DNA from: an uncultured Bacteroidota bacterium
Lineage (GTDB): Bacteria; Bacteroidota; Bacteroidia; Bacteroidales; CAIWKO01
Reading direction: 5' to 3'
Length of the DNA: 7,335 bases
NCBI GenBank assembly: GCA_937934705.1
Contig: CALGYY010000056.1
Location: forward strand, 1 to 7,335
The notes beneath the pieces were generated by a model that worked only from the letters and a program-made list of their open reading frames with translations, had not been told where the DNA came from and made no database searches. This document shows positions 1 through 6,715 of this stretch, in pieces (the stretch's first letter is position 1; each line of letters opens with the position of its first letter). The translations under genes were made by a program, and so were the position numbers.

Positions 1-42
1 ATTACCCGATATTGGATATTTTAATTCGGCGCTTTGAGGTAG
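1..42. other. Unassigned left edge, possible end of an upstream gene
   Basis: These bases precede the octamer array and are not repeat-like. Two rightward frames are open across them. One closes with TGA at 35-37 and would end in ...LPDIGYFNSAL; another stays open through the array to a TAA at 165-167. One leftward frame is also open. With only about 14 codons available, none can be preferred. The frame closing at 35-37 is attractive because the repeats start right behind it, as expected if an upstream gene ends here, but this is inference. Confidence 0.15.
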
Positions 43-163
43 AGTATCGGAGTATAGGAGTATCGGGGTATCGGAGTACGCCCGGGCTTAATGACCTTAC
101 GACCTTACGACTTTCGACGCTTCATCACTCCATCACTTCCTCACTTCCTCACTTTCATCACCC
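43..163. repeat. Composite tandem array of 8-nt units (array 1)
   Basis: Cut into consecutive octamers from 43, the sequence reads AGTATCGG, AGTATAGG, AGTATCGG, GGTATCGG, AGTACGCC, CGGGCTTA, ATGACCTT, ACGACCTT, ACGACTTT, CGACGCTT, CATCACTC, CATCACTT, CCTCACTT, CCTCACTT, through 154. That is fourteen units in one unbroken 8-nt register although the word changes twice. After a 1-nt shift a further CATCACCC follows at 156-163. The array ends about 25 nt before the promoter-like element of the ChaN-like gene. The same words recur in the same order and orientation at 6343-6588. Short tandem repeats with 7-nt units are known from filamentous cyanobacteria (STRR sequences); I know of no named counterpart for this octamer family. 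Confidence 0.85.
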
Positions 164-187
164 ATAATGCAACTCAGACTTTTTATT

Positions 188-195
188 TAATTTTG
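188..195 (+). promoter_or_regulatory. Bacteroidota-type -7 element for the ChaN-like gene
   Basis: TAATTTTG fits the Bacteroidota sigma-A -7 consensus TAnnTTTG. It ends 22 nt before the ATG at 218, which leaves room for a short A/T-rich leader. No clear TTTG-like -33 element is visible about 20 nt upstream, where the repeat array ends. There is no Shine-Dalgarno sequence before the ATG, as is usual in this phylum. Confidence 0.55.
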
Positions 196-217
196 CCCCC
201 TTAATTCAATACGGACC

Positions 218-1084
218 ATGAGAAACAAAATCTTGCTGATCGGACTTCTTTTTCTGCTGGTGTCGATGAAGCCTGATAAACCGGCTTACCGGCTGTTTGA
301 TGTCACAGGCAAAAAGACCACTTATGAGAAACTCCTGAAAGATGCTGTAGGATGCGAGGTCATACTTTTCGGCGAACTGCACAACAATCCGATTTCACAC
401 TGGCTCGAACTGCAGGTGGCCAAGGACCTGTTTAAGGTCAAAAAGCAGCAGCTGGTGCTGGGAGCCGAAATGTTTGAGGCCGATGACCAGGTTTGGATCG
501 ACCGCTATTTCAGCGGCAGCATCACACAGGATACTTTCCACGCGGGCGCCCGCCTGTGGCCCAATTATCACACAGATTACAAACCACTGGTAGAACTGGC
601 CCGCAACACCAATATGAAATTCGTGGCGACCAATATCCCGCGCAAATATGCCTCCCTGGTCTTTCGTCAGGGACTGGAAGCCCTTGATGCCCTGCCTGAT
701 TCCGTTAAACGCTGGATGGCTCCCCTGCCGATAGAGTATGATCCTGAACTGGATTGCTATAAAAAGATGCTGGAGATGAATATGGGCGGACACAGTGTCA
801 GCCCGAACCTCCCCAAGGCCCAGGCTGTGAAAGACGCCACCATGGCCCATTTCATCAATCAGCACCGGGGAGAGGGAAAGCTCTTTCTGCACTTCAACGG
901 CTCATATCACAGCGATTACTTCGAAGGGATCATGTGGTACCTCAAGAGGATTGATCCTTACATGAAGGTACTCACCATCGCCACGGTGGAACAAAGCAAC
1001 CTCGACGAACTTGCAGAAGATTATATCCTGCTGGCCGATTATATCATCGTAGTTCCGGATGATATGACGAAAACCTACGAATAG
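218..1084 (+). CDS. ChaN/Tiki-like (DUF399) family protein with signal peptide
   Basis: The 288-residue product begins with a basic-hydrophobic leader (MRNKILLIGLLFLLVS, residues 1-16), consistent with a Sec signal peptide. There is no lipobox cysteine, so unlike many relatives it is probably not a lipoprotein. The mature part shows the marks of the ChaN/haem-binding-uptake family (PF04187, Tiki superfamily): FGELHNN at 51-57, LGAEMFEADDQ at 81-91, ATNIPRK at 137-143, AQAVKDATMAH at 201-211, and the late FNGSYH at 226-231 that supplies the conserved G-x-x-H. The length is typical of the family. ChaN of Campylobacter is a haem-binding lipoprotein linked to iron uptake, while eukaryotic Tiki relatives are metalloproteases; the motif residues E53, H55, E84 and H231 are kept here, so either metal or haem binding is possible. 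The ATG at 218 is chosen because the leader follows it directly and a -7 element lies 22 nt upstream. Family assignment is firm; the substrate is unknown. Confidence 0.85.
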   Translation: MRNKILLIGLLFLLVSMKPDKPAYRLFDVTGKKTTYEKLLKDAVGCEVILFGELHNNPISHWLELQVAKDLFKVKKQQLVLGAEMFEADDQVWIDRYFSGSITQDTFHAGARLWPNYHTDYKPLVELARNTNMKFVATNIPRKYASLVFRQGLEALDALPDSVKRWMAPLPIEYDPELDCYKKMLEMNMGGHSVSPNLPKAQAVKDATMAHFINQHRGEGKLFLHFNGSYHSDYFEGIMWYLKRIDPYMKVLTIATVEQSNLDELAEDYILLADYIIVVPDDMTKTYE

Positions 1085-1175
1085 GATATATACTGAAAGC
1101 ACGCAGATTAACGTTTTTAAACACCCGGTGTTGATATTTTCATTAGTAGGGCCTGCAAGCCGGTGGATTTGCATT

Positions 1176-1183
1176 TAACTTTG
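1176..1183 (+). promoter_or_regulatory. Bacteroidota-type -7 element for the AsmA-like gene
   Basis: TAACTTTG matches TAnnTTTG and ends only 5 nt before the ATG at 1189. Transcription would then begin at or next to the start codon, giving a leaderless or nearly leaderless message. No -33 element is evident. The 104-nt gap between the two genes suggests the AsmA-like gene can be transcribed independently of the ChaN-like gene. The second in-frame ATG at 1195 would give a leader of a few nucleotides. Confidence 0.5.
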
Positions 1184-1188
1184 ACCAC

Positions 1189-3843
1189 ATGAAGATGTCG
1201 TTTCTGCAGAAGATCCGTATCCCGGAGACATGGAAAACGCCCCGGGTGAAGAAACGTTTGAAAAGGGCCTTCACCGCCCTGATGGTGACAGCAGCACTAC
1301 TGGGTGCTATAGGGGTTTTCATCGGATATTTCTTTGAAGATACCGTGAAGCGTATCATCATCGATCAGCTCAATAAAAGCCTCAACTGCCGCATTGAGGT
1401 TGCCGATATTGAGTTTTCCGTTTTTCAGAAATTCCCGTATGCGACCCTCCATTTTATCGACGCTGTGGCTTATGATGCCCTGCCTGACACCAGCGGGATG
1501 AACCTGAAAGGAAAACCCTATGATCTGTCGAAAAGATACGGCGGGGAGATCAAAGACAGCATACTGCTTAAAGCGGAGGATGTTTACCTGCAGATGTCAC
1601 TGATCGACCTCCTGTTTTCAGAATACCGCATGAAGCGCATTGAGGTGGATAATGCCGTGCTTAATCTTAAAGTTTTTAAAGACGGAACCGACAATTTCCA
1701 TTTCCTGAAGCACTCATCTGATACTACGGACACCTCGGCTGTGAGCTTCGACCTTGAAAAACTGGTAGCCCGAAATGTTGCGGCATCCTATCTCAATATC
1801 CCGGCACGCCAGGATTACCGCATCAGAGCGGGTGACCTCATGATGAAAGGACTTTTCTCGGGCGAACGCTATGAAATGAATATCGACGGGAATGTTTTCG
1901 TTTACCGCATCGTATCACGCGGAGAGAACTATTTTGGCAACCGGCAGATTGAACTGGACGTGGATATGCTGGTGGATGAGGCCCGCGATGAGGTCAGTTT
2001 CAGTGAAGGACAGATCAGCATCGGAACTATGGTCTTCTCTCTTTTGGGATATGTGGCCTACGGCGACGACAGGGAAGAACTTGATCTGGATATCAGCGGG
2101 AACGACCTCCCGCTGCATTCATTTTTAACGGAATTGCCGGGAAACTGGAGACAAATGTTTGAGGACTATAAAGGGAAAGGAAACTTCAATTTCAGACTGG
2201 GCATCAAAGGAAAATACGGTGGCCGTCACCAGCCCGGACTCCTGGCCTCGTTTTCTTTGCAGAAGGGCGAACTGGTGCAAAAAGCCAGCGGAATCACCCT
2301 GACCGATGTCAACCTCAAAGCTTCCTATACCAATGGTGATCAGCATCGCCTGAGCACCTCCGTGCTGGACATTCCTGAGTTTTCAGCGAAGCTGAACGAG
2401 CACGGATTGTCCGGCAGCTTCAGCATGACCAATTTTGTCCACCCGGATCTTGCTGTTGTCCTGAAAGGCAGCTTTGACCTGGAGGACCTGCACGGGTTTC
2501 TGCAGGCAGATACGATTCAAAGCATGAGCGGACTCGCAGAGTTCGACTTTTCCTTTAAAGGCAAGCCCGGAGAGAACGGAGGATTCAGCGCAAAGGATTT
2601 TGTGGGAAGCACCTCCTCCGGTAAAATCAAATTGTCAAAAGCCAAGCTTGAATTCAAAAACCAGAAGCTCGCGCTCAAGGAGATGAACGGTGATTTTTCC
2701 TTCAGCAACAATGACATCATCTCTCATAATTTTACCGGTTTTCTGGGGAGCATGGACTTCTCTCTCAGCGGCTATTTCAGGAATATGTTCTCATGGCTTT
2801 TCCTTAAGGATGAGCGTTTGCAGGTGGTGGCTGACTTTTCATCCCAGCACATCAATATGGACGAACTGCTGCAGTACAAGGTCAGCAGCCAGGATACGGT
2901 GATGAAACTGGAGATCTCTCCCCAGCTTGATCTTGACCTGGATGTGAATGCACGGCGTTTCTCCATGGGGCGTTTCAGCGCCAGCGGGGTGCTGTGCGAA
3001 CTCAAAGTGCGCAATCAGCAGATCCTCATCCGCGACCTCTCATTTAATGCCATGGATGGACGGGTATCAGCCAGCGGTCTGATTGATGCCAGCCGTGAAG
3101 GAAAGCTGCTTACGGCCTGCGAGGCGAAATTCAACCGCGTCGACATCCGCAAAATGTTCTACCAGCTCGGTAATTTCGGGCAGAGCCGCCTCGTTGATGA
3201 AAACCTGAGCGGCTCACTGAGTGCCGATATCAGCTTCGGGGCCACCTGGAGCAATACCTTCGAAGCCGATCTCGCATCGGTTTATGCCAATGCCACACTC
3301 ACCATCGAAAACGGGGAACTCATCCGTTATGCCCCGATTGAAGGACTGAACAAGCAACTGAAAGGACGGAACTTCTCGAATATTAAATTCGCCACACTGA
3401 AAACCCAGGTCAGCATCAAGGATCAGCTGATCACCCTGCCCGAAACACGGATCGTAAATGATGCCATTGATTTTGATATCAAGGGTACACATACCTTCGA
3501 TAATGAAATAGATTATCATGTTTCTATTCTCTTTGCTGATCTGCTGAACAAGAAGAAGAACGAGAGCGAGTTCGGTCCGGTGGAAGATGACGGTCTTCAT
3601 AAGGAGCGGTATTATTTCCGCATCACCGGAACCACGGAAAACCCGGTCTACAAAAAGATTGACAAAGACGCCTATATTAAAAGTATTTCTTCCGCACTGA
3701 AAGAGGAAAAGAAAACGATCTGGAACATCATCAAGGATGAATTCCGCAAAAATCCGGACACCTCAGCGGTGAAGAAACCCGGTGACAAGGTCAACAACAA
3801 TGGCGGGGAATGGCAGCTGCAGTGGGAGGAAGAAGAGGAATAG
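1189..3843 (+). CDS. AsmA-like family protein, inner-membrane anchored
   Basis: The 884-residue product has a short basic cytoplasmic tail (KKRLKR at 21-26), one membrane segment at about 27-49, and a large domain predicted to lie in the periplasm. The stretch after the anchor (VKRIIIDQLNKSLNCRIEV, 53-71, followed by FSVFQKFPYATLHF) is the typical AsmA N-terminus, and residues about 775-815 (HVSILFADLLNKKK, then YYFRITGTTENPVYK) are the AsmA C-terminal region common in Bacteroidota. The middle is repetitive beta-strand-like sequence with many short S-G and F-S patterns, as expected of the extended groove of AsmA/TamB/YhdP proteins. Those relatives form bridge-like structures linked to phospholipid movement towards the outer membrane; the same role here is inference. 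The protein ends in an unusual acidic tail (QWEEEEE). ATG 1189 and ATG 1195 are both possible starts and differ by two residues. The gene converges with the DUF5686 gene. Confidence 0.85.
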   Translation: MKMSFLQKIRIPETWKTPRVKKRLKRAFTALMVTAALLGAIGVFIGYFFEDTVKRIIIDQLNKSLNCRIEVADIEFSVFQKFPYATLHFIDAVAYDALPDTSGMNLKGKPYDLSKRYGGEIKDSILLKAEDVYLQMSLIDLLFSEYRMKRIEVDNAVLNLKVFKDGTDNFHFLKHSSDTTDTSAVSFDLEKLVARNVAASYLNIPARQDYRIRAGDLMMKGLFSGERYEMNIDGNVFVYRIVSRGENYFGNRQIELDVDMLVDEARDEVSFSEGQISIGTMVFSLLGYVAYGDDREELDLDISGNDLPLHSFLTELPGNWRQMFEDYKGKGNFNFRLGIKGKYGGRHQPGLLASFSLQKGELVQKASGITLTDVNLKASYTNGDQHRLSTSVLDIPEFSAKLNEHGLSGSFSMTNFVHPDLAVVLKGSFDLEDLHGFLQADTIQSMSGLAEFDFSFKGKPGENGGFSAKDFVGSTSSGKIKLSKAKLEFKNQKLALKEMNGDFSFSNNDIISHNFTGFLGSMDFSLSGYFRNMFSWLFLKDERLQVVADFSSQHINMDELLQYKVSSQDTVMKLEISPQLDLDLDVNARRFSMGRFSASGVLCELKVRNQQILIRDLSFNAMDGRVSASGLIDASREGKLLTACEAKFNRVDIRKMFYQLGNFGQSRLVDENLSGSLSADISFGATWSNTFEADLASVYANATLTIENGELIRYAPIEGLNKQLKGRNFSNIKFATLKTQVSIKDQLITLPETRIVNDAIDFDIKGTHTFDNEIDYHVSILFADLLNKKKNESEFGPVEDDGLHKERYYFRITGTTENPVYKKIDKDAYIKSISSALKEEKKTIWNIIKDEFRKNPDTSAVKKPGDKVNNNGGEWQLQWEEEEE

Positions 3844-3859
3844 ATCTTGCGGCTACCGC

Positions 3860-6427
3860 TTAGTTACCGCTGATCCTGAAACTGACTTTAAACGCGTAAT
3901 TTCTGATCTCTTTGTCGAGGTGATAAGCCCCGTAGCGGTAGAATGCACCCACCCCCAGTCCCAGGTAAGCCACATTCATCAGTTTGAGGCGAAGCAGGTT
4001 GTCGATCACAAGTCCGCCTTCAAAGAAGCCATGGCGCGGTGACTGCAGATCCGTCAGCAGGTGGCTCACGGATGCTGAAGTTTCCAATTCACCGAACATC
4101 AGGTTATGGGCAATGATAAATTCAGGCTTGAATTTTCCCGTCTTGAACAGGAAGTTTCCGAAGTTGTGCCTGAAATAAAAACTCACATAGCGGTTACAAT
4201 AGAACTCCTCCGGGCCCATCGTCTGAAAGCTGTTGCTGAGCAGCAGGGAAATGTCGCCCCCGCGACTTCCCCGGCCGCGGAAAAGCCGGGTCAGGGGCAC
4301 ATCATCGGTGATCCATCCGCCTTCGAGCAGGAGCGACATCCGTCCGAAATTACGGATGCGTGCGTTTTCGCTTACGGCAGCCTCCAGCTTGTGATAGGGA
4401 TATTCCCCGTCGAACCAGGAAGTCCCCATGGTATAGGTGAAGTAAAAAACCGGGTACTTGCTCATGGTGGAGAAGCGACGGTCGAAAGCCTGAACCAGCT
4501 CTTCCCGTATGGCGTAACGAAAGGCCAGGGAAGCCTCCGCGAAGGTGAAGGAGGAATCTTCATATGAGCTGTTGGAGGGGTAATCGAAGAACCCCATGCT
4601 GTAGTCATAGCACGGACGGCTCCTGCTGTATGTGAAGCCCAGGGCCGTTTGCAGTTTCCGCAGCGAACGGAAAGCGATCCTGGCACCGAGGGCCTGCTCC
4701 ATATCGAAACTCCGGCCGATCATGTCGAACCAGTATGAGGAAGTGCTGCCCCTGTAGAGGGTGCTTCTTCCGGGCTGTACAAGGTCGTAGCGGTAGCTGA
4801 AATCCAGTTCCAGATCGTGTTGCTTCCATATCCTGAAATGCAGATCACCGCCGTATTTCAGGGCTTCATCCCCGAAACCGTAGCCGAAATATCCGCCCAG
4901 TTTGAACCATCGGGCGATCTTCTCGCCTGTCCGCAGCCCGAGTCCTACGCGGTGACCTTCGTAATCGTTGAAAGCGTAAAGTTTTTCATAGCCCAGTTCC
5001 AGCGGACCGATGGGGAGAAAGCCTTCTGTGATGGCCGGTACTGCGCGGGTATAATAATCGAGATTGAATTTCCTGCCCAGGGAATCCATTACGACATAGG
5101 TCTGCTTTTCTCTCAGGTCGAGGGTTTGCGGTCGTGTTCCGGACCAGTAGAGACTGTCGCGGCGGCCGGCCTCCTTCGTCATCGATACCTGGTCGGGACT
5201 GAAATCAGAGGCTTTGAGGGGAGGGTTGATCACCACCGAATCGATGTAGCTGCGCCCTTTGAGCAGGAGTCCGACTTTGGGGTTGGGATAGCGGGGCAGT
5301 GACCAGTCGTAATTCAGTTGTGATGGGAACCACACGCTGTCGCTGACCCTTTGATACTGCTGCTGCACCCTGATCTTCCAGAGGGTCCCGTCTTCAGGTT
5401 CGGCGATGATATTCTGAATGGCCCAGCCATGGCTGTGTATCCAGGCCTGACCGGTGAGTGCGTTGAAACTCCTGCCTTTGGCCGGACGGAAGGAGATCAC
5501 GAAAATGCTGTCGGCTCCCTCGTAAAGGGTATCTGTCAGCAGGTAGTTGTAGCGCGGGATGCCGCCCTTACCGAAAGGGTTCTGGTAACCGGTGACTGTT
5601 CCCGTGTTCAGGTTGATCATATCCTTATAGAAGGAAAAGGGTTGCAGGTCGGTGGCCAGGGGTGCGAAGGAGGGGTCGCGGAAGCCGGATATCCGTGTGG
5701 CCAGCACGCTTTCGTTGCTGCGTGCCGGCGCCATGAAAATGCGGCGGGTGTATGATTCCATCATCATCAGGTGCTGGCGGTCGCCGCTTTCCACGAGGCG
5801 GATCAGGGAAGAATCCAGTGCTTTGGGATCCTGCGGCAGGCGGGCCAGGGCTTCGTAGTAGGACTCGTTGGGGATCCATTCCGCGGTGGTTTTGCTGTAT
5901 GAATGGCAGGAAAAGGCCGCAAGGTTTTCGGGATCGTTGCGGCGGCTGTTTTCGAGCACCTTCCGCACGATACGCAGGGCGGGATTCTCCCCGGGGAGTA
6001 TGGTTACCCCGCTGATCTCGAGGGGGGCGGGGGAGAGTTTCAGGAGGAGTCCGGTTTTTTGCGCGCCGAGAGAGAAGCTCAGCGGTTTGTAACCCATGTA
6101 TGAAAGTCGAAGACTTTCGGGTTTCTGCGATGATTGTATGCTGAAATGGCCGTCGATATCGCTCAGTCCGCCCTCACGGCCATTATTGACCACAATACTC
6201 ACAAAGGCCAGGGGCTGTCCGGTAAGGGAATCCGTAACGGTGCCGGAAACGGGGTAGGATTGTGCGGAGGCCAGGGCAGGCAGTAGTAGCAGGAGGAGGA
6301 GTAGCAGGGTGACGGGTGACGGGTGACGGGTGACCGGGTGACGGAGTATCGGAGTATCGGAGTATCGGAGTATCGGGGTTAACGTGATACCGGGTAACCG
6401 GGTGAGCGGCTGATTGCGGAAGAGCAT
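3860..6427 (-). CDS. DUF5686 / carboxypeptidase-like regulatory domain outer-membrane protein
   Basis: The 855-residue product has an unusual N-terminus. About 40 residues derived largely from DNA repeats precede a run of nine leucines (41-49) and an ALASA cleavage site, so the mature protein should begin near Q56. Residues about 57-140 form a CarboxypepD_reg-like beta-sandwich (SGTVTDSLTGQPLAFVSI, then GLSDIDGHFSI, then LRLSYMGYK). From about residue 147 (NPALRIVRKVLENS, CHSYSK) the DUF5686 family follows. From about 469 (PIGPLELGYEKLYAF) the sequence alternates aromatic and polar residues like a transmembrane beta-barrel and ends in a strand, FKVSFRISGN. The length is normal for the family. 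The role of DUF5686 proteins is not established; surface or outer-membrane transport functions are guesses. The ATG at 6427 is the only ATG ahead of the signal core, and no in-frame ATG, GTG or TTG lies between the repeats and the leucine run. The stop is 16 nt from the end of the convergent AsmA-like gene; a 4-bp hairpin in that gap is too weak to call a terminator. Confidence 0.87.
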   Translation of the reverse strand: MLFRNQPLTRLPGITLTPILRYSDTPILRHPVTRHPSPVTLLLLLLLLLPALASAQSYPVSGTVTDSLTGQPLAFVSIVVNNGREGGLSDIDGHFSIQSSQKPESLRLSYMGYKPLSFSLGAQKTGLLLKLSPAPLEISGVTILPGENPALRIVRKVLENSRRNDPENLAAFSCHSYSKTTAEWIPNESYYEALARLPQDPKALDSSLIRLVESGDRQHLMMMESYTRRIFMAPARSNESVLATRISGFRDPSFAPLATDLQPFSFYKDMINLNTGTVTGYQNPFGKGGIPRYNYLLTDTLYEGADSIFVISFRPAKGRSFNALTGQAWIHSHGWAIQNIIAEPEDGTLWKIRVQQQYQRVSDSVWFPSQLNYDWSLPRYPNPKVGLLLKGRSYIDSVVINPPLKASDFSPDQVSMTKEAGRRDSLYWSGTRPQTLDLREKQTYVVMDSLGRKFNLDYYTRAVPAITEGFLPIGPLELGYEKLYAFNDYEGHRVGLGLRTGEKIARWFKLGGYFGYGFGDEALKYGGDLHFRIWKQHDLELDFSYRYDLVQPGRSTLYRGSTSSYWFDMIGRSFDMEQALGARIAFRSLRKLQTALGFTYSRSRPCYDYSMGFFDYPSNSSYEDSSFTFAEASLAFRYAIREELVQAFDRRFSTMSKYPVFYFTYTMGTSWFDGEYPYHKLEAAVSENARIRNFGRMSLLLEGGWITDDVPLTRLFRGRGSRGGDISLLLSNSFQTMGPEEFYCNRYVSFYFRHNFGNFLFKTGKFKPEFIIAHNLMFGELETSASVSHLLTDLQSPRHGFFEGGLVIDNLLRLKLMNVAYLGLGVGAFYRYGAYHLDKEIRNYAFKVSFRISGN
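6281..6307 (-). repeat. Nine-leucine codon run in the signal peptide
   Basis: Residues 41-49 of the DUF5686 protein are all leucine, encoded by a mixture of CTG, CTA and CTC codons, so on the plus strand the DNA appears as AGTAGTAGC and AGGAGGAGG trinucleotide repeats. It forms the whole hydrophobic core of the signal peptide, ahead of the ALASA cleavage site. Codon variety shows it is not a pure slippage tract. Confidence 0.75.
6307..6342 (-). repeat. Five heptamers GTCACCC inside the DUF5686 coding start
   Basis: On the plus strand GGGTGAC occurs at 6307-6313, 6314-6320, 6321-6327, 6328-6334 and, after one extra C at 6335, at 6336-6342. In the coding direction the unit is GTCACCC. It encodes residues about 29-41 (the HPVTRHPSPVT stretch), with the frame cycling through the 7-nt unit. 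The tract is 36 nt long, a multiple of three only because of the inserted base. It abuts the octamer repeat directly. Confidence 0.85.
6343..6374 (-). repeat. Four octamers GATACTCC inside the DUF5686 coding start
   Basis: On the plus strand GGAGTATC is repeated four times without a mismatch (6343-6350, 6351-6358, 6359-6366, 6367-6374). This is the same word, in rotated register, as the AGTATCGG units at 43-74. In the coding direction it encodes residues about 18-29, giving an 8-residue period (TPILRYSD then TPILRHPV). The neighbouring GGTAACC- and GGGTGAG-like words up to about 6410 look like decayed units. None of the three frames of the octamer contains a stop. Confidence 0.88.
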
Positions 6428-6435
6428 TTTTTTGG

Positions 6436-6443
6436 TAAAGATA
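6436..6443 (-). promoter_or_regulatory. Candidate -7 element for the DUF5686 gene
   Basis: Read on the minus strand this is TATCTTTA, one base off TAnnTTTG, ending 8 nt before the ATG at 6427. The spacer to the ATG is A-rich (AAAAAA), which is a common Bacteroidota translation-start context. There is no recognisable -33 element. If used, the leader would be only a few nucleotides long. Confidence 0.35.
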
Positions 6444-6507
6444 AAAAACTTCCCTGCTTCATCCCGCCATCACCTCTTACTTCGGAGTTCGACCTTCATT
6501 GTTCCAA

Positions 6508-6588
6508 ATGACTTTATGACTTTATGACTTTTGGACTTTTCCTCACTTCCTCACTTCCTCACTCCATCACTTTCTCACTTCCTCACTT
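6508..6588. repeat. Composite tandem array of 8-nt units (array 2)
   Basis: Octamers from 6508 read ATGACTTT three times and TGGACTTT (to 6539). After one extra T come CCTCACTT, CCTCACTT, CCTCACTC, CATCACTT, TCTCACTT, CCTCACTT (6541-6588). These are the same words, in the same order and orientation, as 91-154 in array 1. The array ends 30 nt before the tRNA promoter element. Sequence at about 6460-6500 (CCATCACC, TCGACCTT) may be older, decayed units. The whole 6428-6637 stretch has no gene. Confidence 0.85.
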
Positions 6589-6618
6589 CCTCCCCTTTTC
6601 AGGAAATAAAAAATTAAC

Positions 6619-6626
6619 TATCTTTG
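6619..6626 (+). promoter_or_regulatory. Promoter -7 element for tRNA-Cys
   Basis: TATCTTTG is a full match to TAnnTTTG and ends 11 nt before the first tRNA base, so transcription should start a few bases ahead of the mature 5' end. A TTTT at 6596-6599, 19 nt upstream, may stand in for the -33 element. The octamer array ends just before it. Confidence 0.6.
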
Positions 6627-6637
6627 CCCCTCAAAAG

Positions 6638-6708
6638 GGTCTCATGGCCGAGTGGCTAGGCGCCGGTCTGCAAAACCGTATACAGCGGTTCGAATCCGCT
6701 TGAGACCT
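6638..6708 (+). tRNA. trnC: tRNA-Cys (anticodon GCA)
   Basis: The 71-nt cloverleaf is complete. The acceptor stem GGTCTCA/TGAGACC is a perfect 7 bp. The D stem is GCC/GGC. The anticodon stem is CCGGT/ACCGT, with a C-U mismatch at the top pair (27-43). The loop CTGCAAA carries the GCA anticodon at 6670-6672. The variable loop is 4 nt, and the T arm is AGCGG-TTCGAAT-CCGCT. The discriminator is T (U73), a known identity element for cysteine tRNA. CCA is not encoded (CCT follows), so a CCA-adding enzyme is required. It is a single tRNA with its own promoter and terminator. Confidence 0.96.
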
Positions 6709-6715
6709 CCTGAAC

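Noticed and set aside
43..163. Reading array 1 as a CRISPR array
   Set aside because: Units are 8 nt and contiguous, with no unique spacers and no 25-40 nt repeats, and no cas genes are present.
395..892. Minus-strand open frame of 165 codons opposite the ChaN-like gene
   Set aside because: The plus strand carries all the conserved ChaN motifs, and the antisense product has no recognisable feature.
1120..1132. Palindrome AACACC-C-GGTGTT between the ChaN-like and AsmA-like genes
   Set aside because: As RNA it gives at most a 5-bp stem with a 3-nt loop, and the following sequence is not a clean T run. It could be an operator-like site, but one short palindrome is not enough to claim it.
3849..3859. 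GCGG-CTA-CCGC hairpin in the 16-nt gap between the convergent AsmA-like and DUF5686 genes
   Set aside because: The stem is only 4 bp with a 3-nt loop and has no T run on either strand, so it is too weak to call a bidirectional terminator.
3860..6103. Many plus-strand open frames of 60-160 codons opposite the DUF5686 gene, such as 4106-4567, 4817-5302 and 5351-5755
   Set aside because: They are antisense shadows of one long, well-supported gene and have no recognisable domains.
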